A DNA stretch of 64,000 bases from Homalodisca vitripennis (lineage: Eukaryota; Arthropoda; Insecta; Hemiptera; Cicadellidae), in assembly GCF_021130785.1 (NCBI RefSeq), contig NC_060214.1, positions 105,181,001 through 105,245,000 of the forward strand, in the 5' to 3' direction. A model generated the notes under the pieces. The model was given only the letters and a program-made list of their open reading frames with translations. It had not been told where the DNA came from and did no database searches. Each line of letters starts with the position of its first letter. Within the stretch, counting starts at the first letter, position 1. Below, piece after piece: positions 1 through 11,983 of this stretch. Made by a program: the position numbers and the translations under genes.

Positions 1-1340
1 GCTATGGAAGGATTGTGAAAGAAACACAAAAATACTGTTACACAAAAGTATCACACAACTATTTTCAAAACACATAGAATTGAATTTAGAATGCAAAATT
101 AACATATCAAAATGTTTTTAGAACTGAGAAGAAAAAACAAAATGAGTGTTGCTCCCTTTTGAAAGCAGTACCTTCACATAAAAGTTGATTACCACCATTT
201 TGTCAATATCTAATTGAAAAGACTTTTTCATTACGGATATAAAATCAAAGTTCTATAGTGATTATCTTATCTAGTATTTAATAATAAATAATTTGTCACA
301 TAATGTCACAAAATCTCTCCCAATTCTTATTAAATATCACAAATGTTATTGCAAAAGACTCTGCCATTTCTAATGCAGCCAACTCAGTTTTCTAGTAGCC
401 CTCTTTCTTTTGCAAATCTCAAAGGATTATATGTACATACTGTGTTTTTTTTTTATAAAACTTTATTACTCTCATGGTAGCATTGGAATTACAGTTTTAT
501 TATCCACTAGCAACCCTATCTCAACAGGTTCATAGAAGCATTGAGATCCCAACTATGACAATCCAGTATCGGGATGTTATAAAAATATACTGGCAACTCT
601 TTATGTTAATCTCAATGCCGTATTTATCAGAAAATATGTCTGCCTTTATCAGAAACCCACTCTTTCTTTTCAGAAAAGAGGATTTTGGGAATAGTACATT
701 AGCTTTTTGGTCACCATTTTGCCAGCAACCAATGAGGATCGAACCACTGGTTTTGTCATCCCTCATTTTGCTGGCTTCTTGTCAGTGTTGAAAATGCATG
801 TACTGAATTTGAATCTTCTTCAAATTTTAAAATGAAATCTTTCAACGTTGTTTGAATTACTTATTTTATAAAACTGCAGCTTATGTTATTTTGTTAAGCA
901 TATAATACAGTTGATTTCAACCCAGCCTTCAGCAGAATCAATGGCTGCAGAGCTAAAAGATCATGACAGCTGTTTTTGACATGATTATGGGTTCTCAATT
1001 TTAAAATATGCTGTTTTAGTTTTAAAATTAAAAAAAAATAATTGTAATGAGAAATGAGAAAGTTTATTATCTTTAAACATAAAATATGCAATCGACAAAG
1101 TCATTCTATGCTAAAGCTTAAATCCCACTATTATATATTGTGTACATTAACAAACTTGTCTAGCGGGCTTAGTCAATGTTACAGGTAATAATTATTACAT
1201 TCTTTCATCAACCAGGCTTAGCTCTAATTTAGCTAAAATTTAAAAATTTAACAACGATATAACAGAAAAATTTACAAAAGGATAAATTGTAATAGATAAA
1301 TTATTAACAATTAAATAAATAAACAGGGGGTACTACACTA
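1..1340. other. No recognisable gene
   Basis: AT-rich sequence. Open frames exist on both strands around 474-791 and 530-766, but neither product resembles a family I know. The first ~25 bases resemble a stretch near 44470 that belongs to a Penelope-like repeat. I see no other structure. Confidence 0.5.
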
Positions 1341-1344
1341 ATTT

Positions 1345-1707
1345 TAAAATCTTAAGGTACAGGCCAAATAACTTTGTACAGAGTAAAACGCTTTATCTTT
1401 GAGCCAATGTTCTAAAACTGCCTTAAATCTTTTTAATGTTACATGCCATGCCTCTTGAGGCAGTTTATTGAACATCTTTAATTTCATAATACAATGACTA
1501 CTTCTAGTTTTTTTCTAATTTTATTGGTAACATTTCTATCATATGGTTTTTCCTAGTAGGATATCTGTGAACTTCTTGTCTAACCCTGAGTGTTTGTAGA
1601 TTTTCTTTAACATCAACCAAGCAACAGTAAATGTATAGGCTAGGTAGAGTCATTATCTGTAGTTCTTTAAAAAAAGGCTCACAGGACTCTCTTTCTGGGA
1701 CATTTTT
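1345..1707 (-). pseudogene. LINE reverse transcriptase, C-terminal part (distal half of a split element)
   Basis: Read on the minus strand, this stretch gives the C-terminal tail of a non-LTR retrotransposon ORF2 with one frameshift near 1510. Recognisable pieces in order are an EPFFKELQIMTLPSLYIY-like segment, a basic R-Y-P-T-R segment, and a closing block with FNKLPQE, LKRFKAVLEHWL and KAFYSVQSYL. The family usually ends with such a 'NxLP ... FKxxLxxxLxxxxFYS' block. It continues the reverse transcriptase at 2975-3724; the two halves are separated by the insertion at 1708-2974. The element is dead because of the frameshift and the missing 5' portion. Confidence 0.75.
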
Positions 1708-2370
1708 GAAGTGAAAACTTCTTTAGGCGCGTTGAGCGTTTTGGTAGAGGGTAAAATCCTCGGTTCGCGGTCACCGACATGCTAAAGTGGTTTCCATGGA
1801 AACGGTAATAATCTTTGGAAAATTTGTTTATTCTATTTTAGTCACTTTGTGCTATTTATGATATATTAAACGCCTAATACTAAATCTACGCAATGTAATA
1901 TGCTAATGATAATAGTATATCTATAGCTATGGAGAGCCAGACTAGCGCACGCGCAGTAGCCTGTGTACACGTATACACTAATACATCGACTATTTCTGAC
2001 TGTATTATGTGCGCGTTGGACGCTTTTTGGATAAGTATAATTTTGTGAGTCACGTCAACAATACGTTATAGTAGCAGTACATCTGTAATTGTAAATGTGA
2101 CGCGTTGTACATTAAGTATTAGAGTGTAGAATACATAAGTAAAGTTAAATTGACCACGTGGGAAGTTCAACTTGTGTGTACTGGATTTTGTTTATATAAG
2201 TGAATTTTTAATTTGACTATTATTGTAATTATTTAATTGAAGGATTACTGTTTATTTATTGAATTTAAATTCATTGACTTCAGTATAAAAGTGAGTATGA
2301 AACATATTAATATTTTTATACAGATAAATGAATAATGAAAACAACGAATATATTTTTAAACATTGATATT

Positions 2371-2687
2371 AAGCGGAGACTTTAATATTAACTTCGCAGA
2401 TGACAAAAATTTATCATTAATTGAAATTTTGAATGAAACATTAGGTTTGACTATGTCTAATGATCGAAAAGTCAGTACAACAAAGTATAAAACGACTATC
2501 GATGCTGTTTTTTATACGATATTTAGATAAATTTCAATCAAACATTTTTATTTCTTATTTCAGTTACCATAAACCTATTGTATCTTTTTTAGAATACAAT
2601 GAAATGATTGAACGAACAGATAATCTAAGTATTGTCAAAATTAATGATGACAATGATGTAAATAATGAAAATAATGTTCAAACTTGA
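2371..2687 (+). pseudogene. Endonuclease/exonuclease/phosphatase-like domain relic
   Basis: The first frame reads ILSGDFNINFADD, then LSLIEILNETLGL, then TTKYKTTIDAVF, the usual 'GDFN ... sT ... IDhvF' end of an EEP-type endonuclease. A shift near 2510 moves the reading into a second frame with YLDKFQSNIFISYFSYHKPI, ending at a stop at 2685-2687. GDFN and the T-x-x-ID pattern are the catalytic signatures of this family. Only the C-terminal third of the domain is present. It lies inside the Helentron-like insert, so it is probably that element's endonuclease rather than part of the surrounding LINE, which runs on the other strand. Confidence 0.6.
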
Positions 2688-2754
2688 ATTCATTGAAATT
2701 TGTGTAAATATAAATACTATGTATAATTAAGATAATTGTATATTAATTATTTTT

Positions 2755-2940
2755 GCAACCACTTTGTATTTATATTTTGTTCATGATTTGTTTAACCCAT
2801 CATATGTAACTAATAAATAAAACATAAAAAATTTCATATAATTTGTTTTCAACCACTTTGTATTTATATTTTGTTCATGATTTGTTTAACCCATCATATG
2901 TAACTAATAAATAAAACATAAAAAATTTCATACAGTTTTA
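2755..2940. repeat. Two tandem copies of a ~94-bp unit
   Basis: The segment beginning CAACCACTTTGTATTTATAT occurs at about 2756 and again at about 2850, nearly identical, and both copies end in AAAAAATTTCATA. The duplication lies just inside the 3' end of the Helentron-like element, where such elements often carry short repeats. Confidence 0.85.
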
Positions 2941-2974
2941 ATTACTCTCAACTTAATAGTTCCGTTTTCACTTC

Positions 2975-3724
2975 TATCGGCAGTCCCACGACTGCTATTT
3001 TTTTTATTACCCTTAGGGCTCTCTTTTGCCATATGAAAACCTTTTGAGAACCACAGCTATTACCCCATAGTGTAATGCCATATCTAAGATGAGAATGGAA
3101 AAAGGCATAATAGGTAGTAATTAGCGTATTCGTTGTCACAGAATTCAAAAGCTTACGTAAAAGAAATGTGACTCTAGATAATTTTTTGCATAACTCTTGA
3201 ATGTGTTGGTCCCAGCTCAATCTACTATCTAGGTGAAGTCCCAACAGTTTTACAGGCTTTACATCTTTATAAATATAGCGAGACAAGGAAAAAATAATTT
3301 TTTCTGTTTTGTTACTATTTACAACAAGGTTGTTTGCTTCAAACCATTCTAATGCAGTTTCTATGGCTTGTGTTTCGTCCTCAAGCAGTGTATCCAAACT
3401 TTTATTCCAGCTCAAAAGTGTAGTATCATCAGCGTATAAAACTGATGGGCAAGGTAAATTAAAAGCTATGTCATTCATTGATATGATGAATAAAAATGGT
3501 CCAAGGACAGATCCTTGGGGGACTCCTGCATTCACACCTTTAAAACTTGATTTTTCTTGGCCCTGGACCACCATTTGTTTTCTATCGTTAAGGTAAGATG
3601 CTAATAAATCAAGTTCTTTATTCTGTATTCCATATGCAAGAACAATGTAAGAACTGTCTATGAACATGTTACCTTCAAATTTAAAATTTAATGAAAACGA
3701 AACCACCACACAGTCTCTAACAAT
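2975..3724 (-). pseudogene. LINE reverse transcriptase fragment (non-LTR retrotransposon)
   Basis: The minus-strand frame of about 250 residues contains the reverse transcriptase core: a SYLNDRKQ segment, GVPQGSVLGPFLF (the conserved turn before the catalytic strand), YADDTTLL (two catalytic aspartates), NLVVNSNKTEKI, LLGLHLDSRLSWDQHI and the thumb-like LRYGITLWGNS. It matches the Jockey/I/CR1-type ORF2 layout. The frame is open from its upstream edge, where a MITE begins at 3725, to the Helentron-like insertion, after which it resumes at 1707. The endonuclease and the N-terminal half of the reverse transcriptase are missing, so it is an immobile relic. Confidence 0.9.
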
Positions 3725-3926
3725 CAAGGACTTAGCCAGCGAGGGGGTCCAAGGGGTCCGGATCTCCCCAAATTTTCATTTGCATGAACTGCTGAAATAA
3801 CATTCTCAACATAGAAAGAGGTCAAGAACTTTTTAAGGAATAAAATGGGGCCTTACAGTCTGTCCACTACAGAAAATATATCATTTGACTTGACTCCCCC
3901 AAAACTTTTTCCTGGCTACATTATTG
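3725..3926. mobile_element. MITE, 8-bp-TSD family, copy A
   Basis: It begins CAAGGACTTAGCCAGC and ends CTGGCTACATTATTG, an imperfect terminal inverted repeat. It shares its inner sequence, including GGGTCCGGATC near the left end and CCCCCAAAACTTTTTCC near the right end, with copies at 5982-6203 and 11992-12261. No target duplication is visible at this copy. It abuts the LINE relic. Confidence 0.75.
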
Positions 3927-5973
3927 CTAAAATGACTCCAGATGAATTGACATAAACCATACAGACAGACTTTGTAAAGCAAACATAGGACATAAAAGTA
4001 TAAATATCACCTATAATCTAGATTAACATACCATCCTTTTCCATATGGGGAGTTTTTGACTCAGCTTCAACATCCAAGTGAGTCATCGTCAGATAAATAT
4101 CATAAATTTATTTGATTCTCAGGCATTAACCTGCAAAAAAAGTGTTTTTAAATTTACAAATATTTTCATTTCCATTATTGTTGTTTTAATATAATTTTTT
4201 AATTAAAGGTGCAAGAAAACTTTTGAAACTTAATATTTTGTATTTAAATTATTATTGATGATTTTTATAAAGAGTTATACAGTTACTACTGCGTCCTTCC
4301 ATAATGAATGTGTTATATAATGTAATAATATTTTCTTAATATTTATAATTTAATATAATTTATACCTAATAACTTTTTCAATATAATAATACTACTCTTG
4401 CTATAGTATACAATGTTAAGCATTATGCTATATATAAATTTGTTTTGAAAATGGATAACGCACTTTAATTATAATAATGAAGGGTTCTTAACTATTGATT
4501 AAATTTTACATTAATAATAAGGAAATAAATAAATATTTATGATGGAATATATACATAATTGATTTGTATATGTTGCACATTAATTGGATAAAAAAACTTA
4601 GATATTAGTGTGATAGGTGTATAACTATAAATATTTAACATTTCTTTATTCCAACAGTAAATTTAAATTTTTACTGTAAATTAAGATAAAATTGAAACCG
4701 TTAAACCTTATATTACTTTTTTAATGTTTAACAAGAGAATAAAAATAAAAATGTATTTGGTTTTTAAATTTTATTTGAATACATTGGATCCTAATATGAA
4801 AAAATATGCAACAGTTTTTAGAAATTTTACTTTTATTTTATATATGTACAAATTTTAGCTATGGAATTAATGGAACCTCGAAACATAATTTTTCTGACCA
4901 TAAAACTTACTTTGTCATAAATTTATCTGGTGTATTAATTTATAAACTGTTTGTTATATTCATTGTAATCGAAATATACTTAAAAATTGAGATTTTGAAG
5001 GAATATTTATTAAAACAATGGTTTGAAACATATTTTGGAAATTATTAAAGATCAATTCAGCAACACTAAGAATGGGAAATTCCCCTTTATTCAAACATAA
5101 GCTTCTTTCATTAGAATATTAACAGTCAATGACCAGTTAGTAATATTCAAGGTTAGACCTTGTTAACAATGGCTAGTGAAATACACTAAACAGTTCTTGG
5201 TAACTTCACTAGTGAGTAATCTACGCTTATCACAAAGAACTCTAGGAACTATTTACTTCAGGTGAATTAGACTCACAACTTATATAAACAAACAATTTTT
5301 TTTATTTATCAAACAAGAATAATTCTTAAGATTTGAAATTATTATTTTAATTCCAGTAGTGTAATTACTTATTCGTGATATATTAAAACATTCCTTAGTT
5401 ATTCTGTGTTATAACACTTATTCGCTGAGCATTAGCTGTAGCTTGATGATCCCAATACACACAACATCATTACTTGGTGACTTGATGTGTAGACTTTTAT
5501 TGTTAAGTCACTGTTATGAAACCCATCTTAATGATAAAAAATGTGAATATATCATGTGGCATAATGCCTCAAAAAGATTTAATCTGTATACTTTAAACTT
5601 TGCATAAAACTTCATTTTATACATAGAGAAGAATGAGGTCTATGTTATTGCATGTCCAACCATTGGATTTGGCAGTGCGTCATTAATGCCTCTCATGTAG
5701 TAGGCAGACACAATTTTTCTTTTTTCTGCTGCGAGGATGTAAAATTTGCTTTTTTGTGTCATTGTGTCTCTGTCCACATGATATTCCAAGATTTAAATGA
5801 CCTGTAATTGAAATTTGAAATTTTGCATGCAACCTCAGCGAATCCTGTTATACCTTTTTTATAAAATAGAAGAGTTTTCCAATTATAACAATAGTACCAT
5901 TTTAATTTTAAATAAATAATATTTTTGATATTCAGCGCACAAAAACAAGAAAATGTTAGTCATAATGAGAGAA
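3927..5973. other. AT-rich stretch, no recognisable gene
   Basis: Very AT-rich with many long A/T runs. A 80-codon open frame at 4806-5048 (+) has a hydrophobic start and tail but resembles no family I know; it is probably chance. Near 5150-5215 there are short palindromic patches around TTCACTAG. Confidence 0.5.
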
Positions 5974-6211
5974 CAGGATACCAAGGACGTAGCCAGCAAA
6001 GAGGTCTAAAGGGTCTGGACCTCCAAATTTTCAATTTTTTCAATTACTTTTTTAGTAAATGATTATTATTATTTAAATAATTCAGTATTAATGACATGTA
6101 CTGCTGAAAGATCGTTCTTAACAACAAAAAACTACTCTCTTTCCACTAAGGGAAAATATCAGTTGTCTGGACCCCCCAAAACTTTTTCCGCGCTAAGTTC
6201 TTGCAGGATAC
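5974..6211. mobile_element. MITE, 8-bp-TSD family, copy B with perfect target duplication
   Basis: The element body is 5982-6203 (222 bp), beginning CAAGGACGTAGCCAGC and ending GCTAAGTTCTTG. It is flanked on both sides by CAGGATAC (5974-5981 and 6204-6211), a perfect 8-bp target site duplication. An 8-bp duplication with CA-starting ends fits the hAT superfamily. No coding sequence is present. Confidence 0.85.
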
Positions 6212-6379
6212 TAGCTAAAAGTAAACTATAAGAAGGTTTTTCTGATCAAAATGAATGAAGTTAATCAATGAAATTGAATGACAATGGTCATGAAACCAGG
6301 GTGCAATCAAGACAGAGCTGTATTGGACAAAGGTGAGAAAAACTACTAATTTGCTTGGTTATGATATTGCAAATAGTTT

Positions 6380-6720
6380 TAAGATGTCCTTCTTCTTCAC
6401 ATAACGTAGCCATGGTGGGAAGGGTCGATCCAATGCAAATGTTGAGTTCAGCTCCATTTCATCTTTCCGCTTAATGCAGTGTCTGAAATTGACACTGTCA
6501 CAGACTTGACACCTGGAATCTAGAGTCCACCTGAAGAGATTCAAAAAGATGAAGAATTTAAAAACGAACTCTTTGGATCAATTCAACATCAAAGACAACT
6601 AGACTACAAAAGAGCTCTGTCTGGTTTATCCAGGTGTAATCTAGATAAAGAGGTATTCTCATTGTCTCATCAGGTGCACAACTGTCTCATCATTTCCATA
6701 ATCCTTCCTCTTTTTAACTT
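6380..6720 (+). repeat. Dispersed ~300-bp repeat, copy 1
   Basis: It shares CACAGACTTGACACCTGGAA and nearby segments with an inverted copy at about 22310-22560 and a more diverged copy at about 18590-18850. All three end in a stretch like TCTCATTxTCTCATCAGGT. No open frame is conserved among them. The class is unknown. Confidence 0.6.
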
Positions 6721-8880
6721 ACTTTTTCTGTCTCACCCTTATGAGGAGTTCTGACCACCTTAGTCAAAGTGGTTGATTCCTGAGCATGGCAAAAGTATAT
6801 CAAATCTTTCATTTCCTAGAATAATACCTCTATCTAATTGAGTACCAGTGAGATACAGCAGATAAGAAACCGTTCTCTGCTCTCAGGGATAGCATGTATG
6901 AAAGGGAATCAAAAAGGTGCACTCCTAAATGTTCACAAATTCTTAAATATGAAATGAATATTGAATTCTGATGTTAGATGTGTTTCTAATCAGTCTTGAT
7001 TAAGGTCAATAGGTCAATGAATAGAGGCTATGGTAACATCTGATGTAATTTAGTATGCAAAGCACTGAAAAAGGCTCGGTAGTTACTTGAGTCTTTCATC
7101 AGAGTGACATGATTGAAAAGTCGACTATGCTGCAACAGTGTAATTTACGTAGCATTTTTTATGGATTATACACATTACCAGCTGGCTAAGCAATGGGTGA
7201 ATTACATAAACATATACAAAATAGCTAATACGCGGATCTAATTTTTGGTAAACATTACATATTGATAACGTATCTGAAACCTAACATCCAGCAAGACTCA
7301 AACAGCACTTTTGAAATTTAGTTTGAAGTTTGAACAGTTAAATTAATATACCTTTGGAATCTTAATACTGTACAGCTCAACATTTATTGGAGGACGAAAT
7401 TTTACCTTGATTTCAAAACATCATAAAGTGATCACATTGAAAAAGTCAATACTACTTTAATCTATGAATTCTCTACAAATTGTTTTTAAGAGTTCTTGTT
7501 TTAAGACCCCTCTGTTCTACTGGACTTAATTTCTAATTGCATTAAAACAATTAAAATGATTTTTTTAATTTTAGATTTTTAATAGTGTTGTCAAGTGATA
7601 AATAAAGAACAATGCTATATTAATTTCTTATAGTATTATGTAAGTGAGGTTGGATATTTTAATTTTAACATGTTAAATTTAAAAAATCCAGAGGGAATCT
7701 CTCCACTTTGGAGTATTCTAAATCCTGAAGTTCTTTGAGAATTATTTTCTCCCAAAATTTAAATTAATTTATGGAACTGGTTCAGTAAAATTGACAAGTA
7801 GACAGGTATAAATAATTATTAGCACAATAAAAATTAGTGTTTCTGAAGTGTTTTTTCTAAGAGGAATTTAAATTATATTACATTATTCAAATTAGCGTGC
7901 AGTTTTCAAAAATTCTCTGACCTCTTCAAAGTCGTAAAGTTGTGTTTGAATATTTTCTCCTCAATTTTCTTAATAAATAATGGAAATAATGATATTTATA
8001 AAATTAAAATCATTAATTAAAAATCCTATGTATGACTAAAATTTAACTTTTACTCAAGCAAATTTACTTTTAATGTTGAACAATTTTTACCAACTATTAC
8101 AAATACTGTACACAGTTCTGGAGCTTCGGTGAAATATACTAGCCAATAACTCGAGGTTCAAACTCATAAATTGTCACATTAATACCATAACTTAATAAAA
8201 ATTGGTACATATATAATCATCTAATTATATAGGCCTAAGCACTAGTGAGAAATTAAGACAATGTTACTTACCTTATTAAATAATACTGTAAAACTGTTCT
8301 TCATATTTGTCTTCTTGATTTAAAAACAAAATAATATATTTTAAAATAATCTGTACATTTCACTCCATGAAAGACAAAGTTATAAAATTAAAAATTTATC
8401 ATAAATCAAGATTCAAATTCCTTAGAATGTTAGTCTAATACTTACTAGTGCTAAAGAGGCTGTCTAATGACTGCCTGGCTACAGGAGCAAAACAGCTGAT
8501 TGAATTTTCACAGCTCGTTCTACGTTTTTAGCACCTTTGCGAATCTCGTACAGTCTACTCAGATAAAACTGGACTGCGCGTGTGGTTGAATTATTCAGTC
8601 TACTTGTTTATTAAAGACATTTTAGATATAAAATAAAGTAAGATTAAAGAAATTTAAAATTAATTAACTAAAAGATTTTAAACTATATAAGTTTTTAACA
8701 AAAGAGCAAAATATTACATGTGATAAATTGAAGATAACATTTTATTGTATGACAACTTTAGTATAACCTATCTCATAATTTTTATTTTCTACATTTTTGT
8801 TTACACAACGATTTTCACTTTGGAACTAGTAACTTTTCAAACAGTTTTTTTGCATAAGAGTGTTGTTTGAATAAATACTT
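6721..8880. other. No recognisable gene
   Basis: Mostly AT-rich unique-looking sequence, with no conserved domain or strong inverted repeat seen by eye. Confidence 0.45.
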
Positions 8881-8995
8881 AAAAGACCATATGGACAGAA
8901 CAAATTCAGTGTGCAGTTGGTGAGTACCCATCCTTTAAATAATCTGTTTGTTAGAATTTAACTCAAAAATAATTTTTAGTCAAAAGATCAAAAAA
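8881..8995 (+). repeat. Dispersed ~110-bp repeat fragment, copy 1
   Basis: It begins AAAAGACCATATGGACAGAA and contains GTGTGCAGTTGGTGA. The same segment recurs at 11402-11513, where it lies inside a LINE relic. The origin is unknown. Confidence 0.65.
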
Positions 8996-9284
8996 CTACC
9001 CTAGCGATTGGTTTAAATTTTTACCATCTATAATCCATTTATTAGTCTAAAGTAACACAAACTTTATCTGTAAGAAATCTGTTTTTTAAATTAATTTTTA
9101 TTTGAATTAAAATGTGATTGATACAATAGAGACCCAACTCCCCACCCAACAAAATATTGCCCTAACTTTGAAAAACTCTGTAGTAGCAAGGCAATGTTGA
9201 AATCCAATGTTTAGTAGACAAAATAATAACATTTGTGCTATTTGCACCAGAGAGGAGTACACATATGGTCACCAAGTGAGATAA

Positions 9285-9765
9285 TCTATCTATATAAAAA
9301 TGAATGTTTGTCCTTTATGGAATCGTAAACTATTTGACCGATCATTACGAAAATTTGTATGTATATGTATTTTTCCACGAAGAAGGTTTCTATGCTATGT
9401 ATATTGATGTAACTCACCTCCAGGTGGCGTTGCCAAAGATAAAAGGTTTAAAAGCGCCTGCACATTATAAACTGCAATTACAAGAGAGCTATGTATATTA
9501 AATAATTAAACACTATTTGAAGGCGCTAAGTTTTTATATTTGTCTTTTAAAGTAAATTTCTGGTTGAACTTTAAGCTTGAGTGTTAGACCACTTTAATGT
9601 ACGTGTACAATGGCTATAAACATACACTTTTGACAGACTTTCTTGACCTCCTTGGCAACAAGGTAAACTCTACATCAGCATTGGAAATATAATTCACTTG
9701 AACCAGAAGTGCTCATACACGAGCAAAGCTTACAAAAAGCTTGCGAAGCCGCGGGGAACAGCTAG
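9285..9765 (+). mobile_element. Helitron-like non-autonomous element, copy 1 (best preserved)
   Basis: The 481-bp element starts TCTATCTATATAAAAATG and ends CCGCGGGGAACAGCTAG. It sits between an A and a T without target duplication. Near the 3' end an imperfect hairpin pairs GCAAAGCTT with AAGCTTGC. A 5' TC, a 3' CTAG preceded by a hairpin, and insertion between A and T are the hallmarks of Helitrons. The open frame at 9304-9501 is not conserved in other copies and is probably meaningless. Confidence 0.65.
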
Positions 9766-10378
9766 TTTTAAATAAATATAACTTTTTGGATAGCAAAATT
9801 AATATTATTTCAAGTGGGTACTAATTAAAAAATACCATTCGTAACTACAGTATAGCATTTTTTTCTTGAAATTCAAAGTAAGTGGAAATTGCAGGAACCC
9901 AAAAAAATTAATGTAATACAAATTTGTAACACTACAAAATTAAAATGTTATAGGCATTATTGTTTGTAACGGAAATGTGCATAAATTTAAGCAGAAAGAG
10001 TTAGTAGACTGTGGAATTGGATTATTGTGGGATAACAAAAATAAAAGACAAATAAAACTATTCACAGTTTATTTGTAATATAATATTAATAATGTGTTTT
10101 TTATCAAATTGGTTTACATTGATTTGTAGCTACACTAAACATTTTATTCATCATTGGATTACTGTTAAAGTGTAGTGTCCTTTCAATACAGACTAAAAAC
10201 AAATTATTAAAATCTGCTACCGTATTTAAATATTCTTATCTTATTATTATCAAATTTACACATCATAAGAACGATCAGGTATGGTACTGAAGATAAATTT
10301 TACTTCAAGTGCTCACTAACAAAGTAATAAATGTCTCCTCTATAAGGTGGTCCTTTAAGTTTTTTGAAGCTATGATAG
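9766..10378. other. No recognisable gene
   Basis: AT-rich sequence with no feature I can support. Confidence 0.45.
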
Positions 10379-10772
10379 TTTTGTTCGGGTCTTTTTCGTT
10401 TAAGGGCCAGCACCTTACAAACATACTATACCTGACTGACAGTGCATTTAATCGTTTTTTTTTTGTGTGTTATTAGTTCGTAGTCCAGGTACTACTTCTA
10501 GTATAAACTCGTCTTATCTTATCAGTGATAAACGCGCGCCGCTTATTTTTTGCCTGTAATGAAACCTGCGTTAGTTCTGTCTGAGTTTTTTGTTCAATAA
10601 AGCGTGTTGAGTGATTTGGGCTTGGACTTTGCAAGTTCGAGTTAATTTTTTTTCTAAAAGAGCAAGCAGCGCAAAGCGCTGCGCAGCGGGCAAGCATCGT
10701 GTGATCTAAGTTTTGAATAGGCAAGCTAGGGTCTTTTGTGCTGGCCCTTAAACGAAAAAGACCCTTTTGTTC
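10379..10772. mobile_element. 378-bp MITE with perfect 27-bp terminal inverted repeats
   Basis: The body is 10387-10764. The left end (10387-10413) begins GGGTCTTTTTCGTTTAAGGG and the right end (10738-10764) is its exact reverse complement over 27 bases. TTTTGTTC flanks the body on both sides (10379-10386 and 10765-10772), a perfect 8-bp target duplication. The interior has a GC-rich palindromic patch around CAGCGCAAAGCGCTGCGCAG and a T run. A minus-strand open frame over it is a by-product. Eight-base duplications occur in hAT, P and Merlin elements; the GG start would suit Merlin, but this is not decided. Confidence 0.88.
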
Positions 10773-11230
10773 TTCTATAATTTGGTTCAGCAACTCGTAG
10801 CTGTACATTCTCAATCCAGAGTAGTACTGTGAAATAGACTAAGTAGATGCACAGGATACTACAAGCAAGAACTTAACGCATACCTATGCTCCAGCACATT
10901 CAAGCCACTCGTACTAATCCTGTTCAATAATAGCCCATTTTTTTGTTTCCAAAATATGAATACACGGAAAAGTGAGTATTTTGAGTTCTTTAACACAAGC
11001 ACCGCCATTGTGGTGACATAGGAGGCATTCGTAATGTATAGCTTGCTAGCTCAGTTTTGCTTGAAGGCTGGATATGACTTTTCCAGTTGATGTTTTCATC
11101 TATATTCAGACCCAAGTCTCTAGCATTCCAATTTGCCACAACCTCCCCTGCTCCATAATGTTTTCCAGTTTTTGTACAAAAATAAATCAGTGTTTAATTT
11201 TGAGCAATTTGTGTTAAATCTGTCACATGT
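10773..11230. other. No clear gene; edge of a LINE relic
   Basis: Mostly unassigned. The part from about 11050 may belong to the degenerate LINE to its right, because it runs on from the reverse transcriptase signature there, but I cannot follow a frame. Confidence 0.35.
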
Positions 11231-11720
11231 GCTTTTTTAAAAGTCATATTTGCAGAAATCTTTATACTCAGTGATCGTTTTCGCAGATAACGAGGGTATG
11301 TGTCCCTGCTAAGAGAATTATATTCTTCACCGATATTTCAGAGTTCATTTATATATAGAGGGAACAGCCCCCAAGATAGATCCTTGTGGTACCCTTTGAT
11401 ATAAAAGACCAAATGAACAGACCGAATTTGGTGTGCAGTTGGTGAATATTCATCCCTTAAAATGGTCTGTTTGTTAGATTTCTCAAAAATCACTTTTAGT
11501 CAAAAAGATAAAAAACCGATGGTATCTATCACATTGCTGGATGACCAGAGATGGTTAAACTAACTGTCAATATACTTGACACACTCTTGACAATTTTATC
11601 TTTTTCCCTTAATGTAGAATTTGAACCAATCTTGGCACTTTCCTCTTAGCCCATAGAAGTTAAATTTATCAAGAAAAATCATGTAATCAACACAATTTAT
11701 TAAAACTCTTACTAACGTCA
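11231..11720 (-). pseudogene. Degenerate LINE reverse transcriptase relic
   Basis: Minus-strand translation in several frames gives FLDKFNFYGLRG followed by CQDWFKFYI (11600-11700), and, near 11330-11400, a VPQGSILG-like segment. These match the 'FDxVDHxILLxKLxxYGIRG ... WxxSYL' and 'GVPQGSILGP' blocks of non-LTR reverse transcriptases in the correct order. Frameshifts and stops are frequent. The dispersed repeat at 11402-11513 appears to interrupt it. Confidence 0.6.
11402..11513 (+). repeat. Dispersed ~110-bp repeat fragment, copy 2
   Basis: It parallels 8881-8995 with GTGTGCAGTTGGTGAATAT and TTTTTAGTCAAAA-like pieces in the same order. Confidence 0.65.
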
Positions 11721-11983
11721 CACAGTATTTAAACCACATTATCTTTTCAATTCAGTTGAGAAATAACAAAGTCAATAAATATGTTGAGTCAATATACCTG
11801 CTTGAGTTGAAATATCATGATGAAACCCACATTGCCTTGGAGATAGGAGCAAATATTAACTTTAGAATATTTTTGAAAATACAGGTAGGAGAGCATTTAG
11901 TCTATAATTGGTCATTTGTGTATCATAGTTATTAATAAATATTGGTTTGATTACCTGACACTCAGACTTATTAATTAACCACT

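Larger units (their letters stand above)
1708..2974 (+). mobile_element. Helentron-like (Helitron-class) non-autonomous element inserted into a LINE
   Basis: The 1267-bp insert has 11-bp inverted ends, GAAGTGAAAAC at 1708-1718 and GTTTTCACTTC at 2964-2974, with a T directly outside each end. Removing it rejoins the flanking LINE reading frame, which supports these borders. It carries the relic of an endonuclease-type domain (2371-2687) on the + strand, and a ~94-bp unit is duplicated near its 3' end. Helentrons are known to fuse an endonuclease domain to the Rep/helicase protein and to insert at TT sites; no Rep or helicase part is left here. The class assignment is inference; the insertion is seen directly. 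Confidence 0.6.

Noticed and set aside
474..791. 105-codon open frame on + with a 78-codon frame on -
   Set aside because: No known domain, no splice or promoter context; kept only as unassigned.
4806..5048. 80-codon open frame with hydrophobic segments
   Set aside because: Extreme AT content makes hydrophobic, Ile/Phe-rich frames likely by chance.
10473..10814. 113-codon minus-strand open frame
   Set aside because: It covers the interior and one end of the 378-bp MITE; no domain and no start context.
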